NCBI RefSeq assembly: GCF_000377785.1
Contig: NZ_KB898724.1
Location: 186,001-250,000 of the forward strand
Source: Thioalkalivibrio sp. ALJ24
Lineage (GTDB): Bacteria > Pseudomonadota > Gammaproteobacteria > Ectothiorhodospirales > Ectothiorhodospiraceae
Length of the DNA: 64,000 bases
Reading direction: 5' to 3'
Positions 28,313-36,675 of this stretch are shown one piece after another (position 1 is the stretch's first letter; each line of letters opens with the position of its first letter). Under the pieces are notes generated by a model. That model had not been told where the DNA came from. It saw nothing but the letters and a program-made list of their open reading frames with translations, and searched no databases. A program made the translations under genes and the position numbers.

Positions 28313-28392
28313 ATGTGTTGCGTGATCGGCGCGTTGCGCTGATGACGCGCCCGGACTGACACCTTCATCCCCCGCGATCGGGAGAACACCGC

Positions 28393-29022
28393 ATGCTGGA
28401 ACTGGGCATCGTTGCCCTGACCACTTTTTTCGTGACCGTCGGTCCGGTGGACGTGGCGGTGGTGTTCGCGGTGCTGACCCGCGGCATGGACCCGGCGCAG
28501 CGCCGTGCGATGGCCTGGCGCGGCGCGTTGCTGGCGACCGCCATCCTGCTGCCGTTCGCGCTGTTCGGCGAGGCCGCGCTGGGACTGCTGGGGATCACGC
28601 TGCCGGCGCTGTATACCGCCGGTGGTATCCTCCTGCTGCTGATCGGCATCGACATGGTGTTCGCGCGCAGCTCGGGCGGGGTCTCGGCCACTCCGGACGA
28701 GACCCGCGAGGCCCGTTCGCGTACCGACCTCTCGGTGTTCCCGCTGGCCACGCCGCTGCTGGCCGGGCCCGGTGCGATGGGCGCGGCCATCCTGATGATG
28801 AGCCGCGCCAGCGGGGATCCCGCGGCGCAGGCGGTGGTGATCGCCGCGCTGATCGCGATCATGGTGCTGGCGCTGGTGTGCCTGCTGATCGCGGTGCGCA
28901 TCCAGCACTGGCTGGGGATCACCGGCGCGCACGTGCTCACGCGCATCATGGGGGTGCTTTTGAGCGCCCTGGCGGTCCAGTTCATCTTTGACGGCCTGGC
29001 CGACAGCGGCATTCTGACCTGA
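28393..29022 (+). CDS. MarC-family integral membrane protein
   Basis: A 209-residue protein with six predicted helices and the MarC-family features FFVTVGPVDVAVVFAVLTRGM at the N terminus, FPLATPLLAGPGAMGAAILMM in the middle, and ITGAHVLTRIMGVLLSALAVQFIFDGL at the end. MarC proteins were once linked to antibiotic resistance, but that role has not held up and their function is unknown. GGGAGAAC precedes the ATG. Confidence 0.92.
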   Translation: MLELGIVALTTFFVTVGPVDVAVVFAVLTRGMDPAQRRAMAWRGALLATAILLPFALFGEAALGLLGITLPALYTAGGILLLLIGIDMVFARSSGGVSATPDETREARSRTDLSVFPLATPLLAGPGAMGAAILMMSRASGDPAAQAVVIAALIAIMVLALVCLLIAVRIQHWLGITGAHVLTRIMGVLLSALAVQFIFDGLADSGILT

Positions 29023-29039
29023 CATCGAAGGAGCGATGC

Positions 29040-29759
29040 ATGACCCGGATCTGTCCACACTGCGAAACCGAGAACCCCGACGATGCGGCCTTCTGCAAGG
29101 CCTGCGGCCGCTCGCTGGACTTTGGTGCCGGTGAGCCCGCGCGCCCGTCGGAGGGCCCCGCGGAGGACGCGGGGCGCGGTGCTGGCGGCCCGGGTGCGCA
29201 GCCGGACCCCGGACGGGGCGGGGAGCCGCCCGGGTCCCGTCAGGACGCCCCGGACGATTCCGTTCCGCCGGCCATGAGCGGCGGGCCCGCGGATCCTGCG
29301 CGTGCGCAGGCCGGCGGCCCGCCGCAGGATCGCGCGGCCTTTGGCGGATTCTGGCGGCGCGTGCTGGCGCTGCTGATCGACGGCGTCCTGCTTGGCATCC
29401 CGCTGACCGTCGCCCAGGCGATGATCAGTCCGGAGACCCTGCATACCGAGGAATGGACCGATGCCGACACCGCCTGGACCTTCGTGAATCTGCTGGTCGG
29501 CTGGTTCTATTTCGCCGGCATGCACAGCTCGCAGTACCGCGCGACCATCGGGAAGATGGCGGTGGGGCTGCGGGTGGTCGACTGGCACGGCGAGCGCATC
29601 AGCTTCGCCCGCGCGACCGGGCGGCATTTCGCCGAGATCCTGTCCGGTCTGCTGTTCATGATCGGCTACCTGATGGTGGCCTTCACCCGGCAGCGCCGCG
29701 CCCTGCACGACTTCATCGCCGAGACCTGGGTGGTGCGCCGCGAGTGGCTGGATGAATAG
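29040..29759 (+). CDS. Zinc-ribbon plus RDD membrane protein
   Basis: A 239-residue fusion. An N-terminal zinc ribbon ([19 protein letters not shown], residues 5-23) precedes a Pro/Gly/Ala-rich disordered linker (about 28-100). A C-terminal RDD domain follows, with [44 protein letters not shown] and [16 protein letters not shown]. The ribbon would sit in the cytoplasm next to an inner-membrane RDD module. GGAG precedes the ATG, 17 bp after the marC-like gene. It is a second RDD protein in the window beside the one at 20 kb; its function is unknown. Confidence 0.9.
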   Translation: MTRICPHCETENPDDAAFCKACGRSLDFGAGEPARPSEGPAEDAGRGAGGPGAQPDPGRGGEPPGSRQDAPDDSVPPAMSGGPADPARAQAGGPPQDRAAFGGFWRRVLALLIDGVLLGIPLTVAQAMISPETLHTEEWTDADTAWTFVNLLVGWFYFAGMHSSQYRATIGKMAVGLRVVDWHGERISFARATGRHFAEILSGLLFMIGYLMVAFTRQRRALHDFIAETWVVRREWLDE

Positions 29760-29944
29760 CCCGTTCGCCCGGGCGTTCGGCGGGCGGCCCTGAAAATCCC
29801 GGCCGAATCCAGTATGGTATTGGACCTTTCCGGCGCCGTACCCCGCCCGGTCTCGACCCTCCGGCCGTCGTCCGCGGCCGGCGGAACGCCTTGTGGCGGG
29901 CCGCTGCGCGCCCGAATTGCCTTGAACCCAACGGGAGTCACCGA

Positions 29945-31204
<1,260 letters not shown>

Positions 31205-31213
31205 ACCGGGGCG

Positions 31214-31804
31214 ATGCGCTGTCCGGCCTGCGGTGCCAGTGACACCCGCGTGGTCGACTCCCGGGTCGCCGGACCCGAGCAGGAACAGATCCGGCGGCGG
31301 CGGGAGTGCCGCGTGTGTCACGAGCGCTTTACCACCTTCGAGCGGGCGGAATTCAGCCTGCCGCGGGTGGTCAAGCGCAGCGGCGAGCGGGTCGCCTTCG
31401 ATGACGAGAAGCTGCGCAGCGGTCTGCGCCGGGCGCTCCACAAGCGCCCGGTGCGTACCGAGGACGTGGAGCACGTCATCGACGACATCAAGCGCCGTCT
31501 GGCCGGTACCAGTGCCCCCGAAATCAAGTCCGACCGTATAGGCGAGATGGTCCTGGAAGCCCTGCACGGGCTGGACCATGTCGCCTATATCCGGTTTGCC
31601 TCCATCTATCTCAGCTTTGCCAGCGTGCAGTCCTTCCGCGAGGCCATCGAGCGCCTGGAGGACGACCTGAGCCCCGAGATGCGGCGTCACCAGCTGCGTC
31701 TGATCGACGAGGAGTCGGCCCGCACCGCGGATGGCGCGGCCGATCCCCCCGGAAGTCCCTCGACTGACGCTCCGCCCCACGATCCGACCGACGAATCCCG
31801 ATGA
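31214..31804 (+). CDS. nrdR: Transcriptional repressor NrdR
   Basis: A 196-residue repressor of ribonucleotide-reductase genes. A zinc ribbon at residues 3-34 has Cys pairs CPAC and CRVC, and an ATP-cone domain follows (RVVKRSGERVAFDDEKLRSGLRRALHKRP through FASIYLSF). Most NrdR proteins are about 150 residues; this one has roughly 45 extra C-terminal residues, Pro/Asp/Ser-rich and probably disordered. It lies between glyA and ribD and overlaps ribD (ATGA), the common nrdR-ribD arrangement. Confidence 0.96.
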   Translation: MRCPACGASDTRVVDSRVAGPEQEQIRRRRECRVCHERFTTFERAEFSLPRVVKRSGERVAFDDEKLRSGLRRALHKRPVRTEDVEHVIDDIKRRLAGTSAPEIKSDRIGEMVLEALHGLDHVAYIRFASIYLSFASVQSFREAIERLEDDLSPEMRRHQLRLIDEESARTADGAADPPGSPSTDAPPHDPTDESR

Positions 31805-32970
31805 ACGCCGCCGACCGTGAATGGATGCACCGCGCGCTGATGCTGGCGGACTGCGGCCGTTTCACCGCCGATCCCAACCCGCGCGTGGGGTGCGTGATCG
31901 TGCGCGATGGTCGCGAGGTGGGGGCCGGCGTGCACTGGCGGGCCGGCGAGGCGCATGCCGAGGTCAACGCCCTGCAGGCGGCCGGGGAGGCCGCGCGCGG
32001 GGCGACGGTGTACGTGAGCCTGGAGCCGTGCAACCACCACGGGCGCACGCCGCCCTGCACCGAGGCGCTGATCGCCGCCGGGGTGGGGCGCGTGGTGATC
32101 GCCATGGTCGATCCCGATCCACGCGTGTGCGGGGGCGGGGCGGAGCGTCTGCGCGCGGCCGGCATCGAGGTGGAGACCGGGCTGCTGGAGGCCGAGGCAC
32201 GGGCGCTCAACCCCGGGTTCGTGCAGCGCATGGAGAACGGGCGTCCGTGGGTGCGCGTGAAGACCGCGATCTCGCTCGACGGGCGCACGGCGATGGCTTC
32301 GGGCGAGTCGCAGTGGATCACCGGCGAGGCCGCACGCAACGACGTGCAGCTGTGGCGCGCGCGGGCCGGGGCCATCCTCACCGGCAGCGGCACCGTGCTG
32401 GCCGATGACCCGCAGCTCAACGTGCGCCGCAGTCCGGCGGATCTGGCCGCGGCGGCCGGGTTGCCGGCATCGCAGCGGCTGGCCGACCTGCCGGTGCGCC
32501 AGCCATTGCGGCTGATCGTGGATTCCGGCCTGCGCACACCGCCCACCGCGCGCATCCTCGCGGGTTCGCCCACCTGGATCCTGACCAGCGCAGCCGCGGC
32601 GGCGGGCCCGGCCGCGGATGCCCTGCGCGGGCGCGGGGCCGATCTGATCGCCGTGCCGGAGGCGGAGGAGGACGCCGCCGGGCACCTGGATCTGCACGCC
32701 CTGCTGGCGGAGCTGCATGCCCGCGAGATCAACGAGCTGCACGTGGAGGCCGGTCCGGGGCTGGCCGGCGCGCTGGTCCGCGCCGGGCTGGTGGACGAGT
32801 GGCTGGTTTACCAGGCGCCGGTGCTGCTCGGTTCCGGCGGGCGGCCGATGGTGGACTGGGACATCGCGCGCATGGCCGAGCGCGCGGAGCTGGAGGTCAT
32901 CGAGTCGCGCTGGCTGGGCGAGACGCTGCGGCTGCGGGCATTCCCCCGCCAGGCCACGAATTCGCTATGA
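31801..32970 (+). CDS. ribD: Bifunctional riboflavin deaminase/reductase RibD
   Basis: A 389-residue enzyme carrying out two early riboflavin steps. The N-terminal deaminase (about 1-145) has zinc motifs HAEVNAL and PCNHHGRTPPCTEAL. The C-terminal reductase (about 150-385) has VKTAISLDGRTAMASGESQWITG and DELHVEAG-like ELHVEAGPGLAGAL. Start and nrdR stop overlap. ribE follows after 31 bp, and with ribB it forms a riboflavin operon. Confidence 0.96.
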   Translation: MNAADREWMHRALMLADCGRFTADPNPRVGCVIVRDGREVGAGVHWRAGEAHAEVNALQAAGEAARGATVYVSLEPCNHHGRTPPCTEALIAAGVGRVVIAMVDPDPRVCGGGAERLRAAGIEVETGLLEAEARALNPGFVQRMENGRPWVRVKTAISLDGRTAMASGESQWITGEAARNDVQLWRARAGAILTGSGTVLADDPQLNVRRSPADLAAAAGLPASQRLADLPVRQPLRLIVDSGLRTPPTARILAGSPTWILTSAAAAAGPAADALRGRGADLIAVPEAEEDAAGHLDLHALLAELHAREINELHVEAGPGLAGALVRAGLVDEWLVYQAPVLLGSGGRPMVDWDIARMAERAELEVIESRWLGETLRLRAFPRQATNSL

Positions 32971-33001
32971 TCCCCGCATTTCCACACGGACAGGCCGCGC
33001 C

Positions 33002-33697
33002 ATGTTCACCGGCATCATCGAAAGTCTCGGCACCCTCGACACCCTGACACCGAGCGGCGGCGACCGCCGGCTGCATGTCAGTGCGCCGGGGCTGGATCTC
33101 TCCGGCACCCACCTCGGGGACTCGATCGCGGTCAACGGCGTCTGTCTGACGGTGACCGATCTCTCGGTAGACGGCTTCACTGCCGATGTCAGCCGCGAAA
33201 CCCTGGAGGTGACCACGCTGGGCGATCTGGGCCGCGGCGACCGGGTCAATCTGGAGCGCGCGCTGGCACTGGGCGATCGGCTCGGCGGTCATCTGGTCTC
33301 CGGTCACGTGGACGGCGTGGGCGAGCTGGTCTCGATGGAGCCCGATGCCCGTTCCACCCGGGTCCGGTTCCGCGCACCCGAGGCGCTGGCACGCTACATC
33401 GCCGCCAAGGGGTCGATCACCATCGACGGCACCAGCCTTACGGTGAACCGTGTCGAGGGGGCCGAGTTCGAGGTCAACATCATCCCGCATACCCGGGACC
33501 TGACGCGCTTCTCGGTCTACGCGCCGGGGACGCGCGTGAACCTGGAGGTCGACCTGATCGCCCGCTATCTGGAGCGCCTGATGCTGGGCGATCGCGCCGC
33601 GGATCCGGGCGCCGGAGCCGGGGACGGCGGTGGCACGCTGTCCGAGGACTGGCTGGCCGAGCAGGGCTTTCCCAATCATTCCGGCCCGCGCGACTGA
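33002..33697 (+). CDS. ribE: Riboflavin synthase alpha chain
   Basis: A 231-residue trimeric enzyme that dismutates two 6,7-dimethyl-8-ribityllumazine molecules to riboflavin. It begins with the diagnostic MFTGIIESLG and has two lumazine-binding repeats, each with a VNGVCLTV / IDGTSLTVN motif (about residues 40 and 140). The C terminus is some 20 residues longer than typical, with a Gly-rich linker (ADPGAGAGDGGG). The ATG at 33002 is preferred over upstream in-frame starts that would read into ribD. Confidence 0.96.
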   Translation: MFTGIIESLGTLDTLTPSGGDRRLHVSAPGLDLSGTHLGDSIAVNGVCLTVTDLSVDGFTADVSRETLEVTTLGDLGRGDRVNLERALALGDRLGGHLVSGHVDGVGELVSMEPDARSTRVRFRAPEALARYIAAKGSITIDGTSLTVNRVEGAEFEVNIIPHTRDLTRFSVYAPGTRVNLEVDLIARYLERLMLGDRAADPGAGAGDGGGTLSEDWLAEQGFPNHSGPRD

Positions 33698-33722
33698 GCG
33701 CGGGCCCCGACGGCAGGTGTTC

Positions 33723-34847
33723 ATGGAATTTTCCGATACCGAAACCATCCTCGCGGAACTCGAGGCCGGGCGCATGGTGGTCATCGTCGACGACGAGGAC
33801 CGCGAGAACGAGGGCGACATCCTGATGCTCGCCTCGCACGTGCGCCCCGAGGACATCAACTTCATGGCCAAGTACGGCCGCGGGCTGATCTGCCTGACGC
33901 TCACCCGCGAGCGCTGCCGGCAGCTGGCCCTGCCGCTGATGGTGACCGATACCAACGATGTGCACGGCACCAACTTCACGCTGTCGATCGAGGCCGCCGA
34001 GGGCGTGACCACCGGAATCTCGGCGTATGACCGGGCGCACACCATCCGTACCGCGGTGGCGCCCAACGCTCAGCCGGAGGATATCGTCCAGCCGGGGCAC
34101 GTGTTCCCGCTGATGTCGCAGCCGGGCGGGGTGTTGGTGCGTGCGGGCCACACCGAGGCGGGCTGCGATCTGGCGCGTCTGGCCGGGGCGGAGCCGGCCG
34201 CGGTGATCGTGGAGATCCTCAACGAGGACGGGACCATGGCGCGGCGGCCGGACCTCGAGCGCTTCTGCGCCGAACACGGCCTGAAGATGGGCACCATCGA
34301 GGACCTGATCCGCTACCGCATCGAGAACGAGAAGACCGTGCGCCGGGTCTCCGAGCGCGAGTTCCCCACCGAGCACGGGACGTTCCGGCTGCTGGCGTTT
34401 CAGGACGAGGTGGATCACGAGATGCACTTCGCGCTGGTGCGCGGCGAACCCCGTCCGGACCGCGACATTCTGGTGCGCGTGCATCTGGAGAACACCCTGC
34501 ACGATACCCTCGGCTATGCCGGCCCGGATCGCGGCTGGCCGCTGGATGATGCCCTGCGGCGCATCGACCAGGCGGGCGAGGGCGTGGTGGTGATCCTGCG
34601 CAAGCACGAGGGCCCCGAGGCCCTGACCCAGCGGCTGGAGCAGCTGGGCCAGACGGCCCAGCCGGCGGCCGAGGAGCGCGGCGGCGGTCGCGAAAACTCC
34701 GCCGAGTGGCGCATGTACGGCATCGGCGCGCAGATCCTGGCCGACTGCGGCGTCGGGCGGATGCGCCTGATGTCGGCGCCCAAGCGCTTCCACGGGCTGG
34801 GCGGTTTCGGCCTCGAGGTGGTGGACTACGTCCACGACGAGCCCTGA
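33723..34847 (+). CDS. ribB: DHBP synthase with degenerate GTP cyclohydrolase II domain (RibBX-type)
   Basis: A 374-residue protein. Residues about 1-205 form 3,4-dihydroxy-2-butanone-4-phosphate synthase, with the metal site DDEDRENEGD and substrate residues in HTEAGCDLARLAG intact. Residues about 210-370 align with GTP cyclohydrolase II, but the zinc-cysteine segment is replaced by RVHLENTLHDTLG and no Cys cluster remains, so this half is predicted inactive. Such ribBX hybrids are known in proteobacteria, and a separate ribA is then needed. No ribH or nusB follows; the next gene is on the opposite strand. Confidence 0.93.
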   Translation: MEFSDTETILAELEAGRMVVIVDDEDRENEGDILMLASHVRPEDINFMAKYGRGLICLTLTRERCRQLALPLMVTDTNDVHGTNFTLSIEAAEGVTTGISAYDRAHTIRTAVAPNAQPEDIVQPGHVFPLMSQPGGVLVRAGHTEAGCDLARLAGAEPAAVIVEILNEDGTMARRPDLERFCAEHGLKMGTIEDLIRYRIENEKTVRRVSEREFPTEHGTFRLLAFQDEVDHEMHFALVRGEPRPDRDILVRVHLENTLHDTLGYAGPDRGWPLDDALRRIDQAGEGVVVILRKHEGPEALTQRLEQLGQTAQPAAEERGGGRENSAEWRMYGIGAQILADCGVGRMRLMSAPKRFHGLGGFGLEVVDYVHDEP

Positions 34848-34853
34848 CCCGCG

Positions 34854-35315
34854 TCACCAGCGCGCGCGGTCCCACATCTCCGGGTTGGCCCAGAAGCGGG
34901 CGTTCAGCCAGTCGGGCGTGAGCTTGTAGTCGTACAGGCTGGTGCGGTAGACCGCGTGGTCCGGCGTGGCCGCCTCCGCCGCCGGCTCGCGGCGGAAACC
35001 CAGGGCGAGGAAGGCGTTCAGGTCCCAGCGGTCGTCGCGGTGGCGGTGCAGGATCAGGGTCTCCTCCGCCCAGCGGTCGCGCAGCCCGCCCAGCAGCTGC
35101 TGTCCCGCCGCAAGTTCCATCTCCGCGAGTACGTCCAGCACCAGCACCAGTGATTCGCGCCCGGCGGGCGGGTCGGCCAGCAGGGCCTGCGGGGTGGTCA
35201 CGCGCCGTTCCCCGTCCGTCTCGGGGACAGCGTCCGGGTCGAGGGTCAGGACCAGCGGGGTGTCGCGGCGCAGGCGTGCGGGCAGCTGGCGGCGCAGGGT
35301 CTCGATGTCGATCAT
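34854..35315 (-). CDS. Conserved hypothetical protein (possibly DUF6231)
   Basis: A 153-residue soluble protein starting MIDIETLRRQLPARLRRDTP. The segment ESLVLVLDVLAEMELAAGQQLLGGLRDRWAEETLILHR looks like a Rossmann-type strand/helix with an Asp after a hydrophobic strand, and the tail YDYKLTPDWLNARFWANPEMWDRARW is Trp-rich. The tail and size resemble proteins I recall under DUF6231, with low certainty. It faces ribB convergently and is divergent from the cNMP-binding gene. Confidence 0.75.
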   Translation of the reverse strand: MIDIETLRRQLPARLRRDTPLVLTLDPDAVPETDGERRVTTPQALLADPPAGRESLVLVLDVLAEMELAAGQQLLGGLRDRWAEETLILHRHRDDRWDLNAFLALGFRREPAAEAATPDHAVYRTSLYDYKLTPDWLNARFWANPEMWDRARW

Positions 35316-35342
35316 GCAGGGCCTCGCGTGCGGGACGTCCGT

Positions 35343-35348
35343 TATACT
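35343..35348 (+). promoter_or_regulatory. Candidate -10 element (TATACT) for the cNMP-binding gene
   Basis: TATACT lies 41 bp before the ATG at 35389 in an otherwise GC-rich gap between divergent genes. No good -35 is visible at the usual spacing, so activator dependence is possible. Confidence 0.4.
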
Positions 35349-35388
35349 CTACGCTTAACCCAGAGAAAGCCGTAAAGGAAGCCGTGCC

Positions 35389-35871
35389 ATGACCCGGGAT
35401 CTGCTGACCGAGTTTCTGTCCAAGCATCCGATGTCCGCCTCGCTGACCCCGTCGGAGGTCGACACCCTGATGCAGTACCTCGAGGTGGTCGAGACCCACC
35501 ACAAGGAGATCATCGCCGACATCGGCGAGGTGGGCGAGGGCCTGTTCTTCGTGGTCAGCGGAACCGCTGCGCTGTATGACGATGACGGCAGCCAGGAGAT
35601 CGAGGTCGGACGCATGGAGACCGGCGAACTGGCCGGCGAGATGTCGTTCTTCGACCGCGTACCGCGCGGGGTGCGCATGCGCGCGCTGACCGACAACACC
35701 CGCCTGCTGCGCCTGACGCGCTCCAAGTACGATCGCCTGCGGGTGGAACACCCGTACATCGCGGTGAACGTGCTTGAATTCGCCATCATCAGCCTCGATC
35801 ACCTCATCCGCCGGGTGTCCGAGGACGTGGCGACCTACGCCCGCTACCTGTACGCCCCGGGCAAGAAATAG
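35389..35871 (+). CDS. Cyclic-nucleotide-binding-domain protein without DNA-binding domain
   Basis: A 160-residue protein made almost wholly of a cNMP-binding beta-barrel (about 15-125). The phosphate-binding cassette is GELAGEMSFFDRVPRGVRMRA, with a Glu and Arg in the positions that hold cyclic nucleotide in CRP-like folds. The remaining helix (VLEFAIISLDHLIRRVSEDVATYARYL) is too short for a helix-turn-helix, so it is not a transcription factor by itself. AAGGA precedes the ATG. Partner and ligand are unknown. Confidence 0.88.
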   Translation: MTRDLLTEFLSKHPMSASLTPSEVDTLMQYLEVVETHHKEIIADIGEVGEGLFFVVSGTAALYDDDGSQEIEVGRMETGELAGEMSFFDRVPRGVRMRALTDNTRLLRLTRSKYDRLRVEHPYIAVNVLEFAIISLDHLIRRVSEDVATYARYLYAPGKK

Positions 35872-35889
35872 GCCCGCTCGGGTGCGACC

Positions 35890-36675
35890 ATGACCTCCGC
35901 GGCGGCCACGGTCCTCGAGCATCTGCTGCTGCCGCCGGGACTGGCGGCGCTGCTGCTGGTCCCCGGCCTGCTGCTGTGGCGGGCCGAGCGCCGTGGCGGC
36001 GGGTGGCTGGTGACCCTGGGGCTGGCGGCGCTGATCCTGCCTGCGCTGAACATCGTTGCCGCCCCGCTGGCGCAGACCCTCGAGCGGGATCTGCGCGAAC
36101 GGCCGCTGGCCACCGGCCGGGCCGATGCCATCGTGGTCCTGGGCGGCGGGCGCGCCAGCGACCGGCATCCGGTGACCGGCGGTGACGATGTTTCGGCGCT
36201 GACGTTCGAACGGGTGCGTTTCGCGGCCCGCCTGCAGCGCCAGACGGACCTTCCGCTGCTGCTCTCCGGCGGCAGCCCGGGGCTGGAGGGTGGCCCCTCC
36301 GAGGCCGAACTGATGGCGGAGGTGCTGCGCCGGGAGTTCGGCATCGAACCGCGCTGGCTGGAGGGGGCCAGCCGCAATACCCACGAGAACGCGTTCTTCA
36401 CCGCGCAACATCTGCGGGGCAGCGAGGTGGAACGGGTGCTGGTGGTCACCCATGCGATGCACATGTCGCGGGCCCTGGGGCGTTTCGAGGCGGCCGGGCT
36501 GCCGGCCGATCCGGCGCCGACCGGGTTCCGTGGCCGCTCCGGCGACTGGCGGCTGCGCGATTTCCTGCCCACCGTGGACGCGCTGCAGACCTCGCGGTTC
36601 GCGCTGCGCGAATGGCTGGCCCGCGCCGCGCGACCGCTGCGGGACCGCCTGCCGGGCGACGGACCCGACGCATGA
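35890..36675 (+). CDS. DUF218/YdcF-ElyC-like protein
   Basis: A 261-residue inner-membrane protein: two N-terminal helices (about 14-60), then a DUF218 domain with DAIVVLGGGRASDRH, PLLLSGGSPGL, EGASRNTHENAFFTAQHL and VLVVTHAMHMSRALGRFEAAG. The layout matches ElyC, an E. coli envelope-biogenesis factor, rather than soluble YdcF. Its stop overlaps the start of the YdbH-like gene (ATGA), placing it in an envelope operon. Confidence 0.9.
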   Translation: MTSAAATVLEHLLLPPGLAALLLVPGLLLWRAERRGGGWLVTLGLAALILPALNIVAAPLAQTLERDLRERPLATGRADAIVVLGGGRASDRHPVTGGDDVSALTFERVRFAARLQRQTDLPLLLSGGSPGLEGGPSEAELMAEVLRREFGIEPRWLEGASRNTHENAFFTAQHLRGSEVERVLVVTHAMHMSRALGRFEAAGLPADPAPTGFRGRSGDWRLRDFLPTVDALQTSRFALREWLARAARPLRDRLPGDGPDA

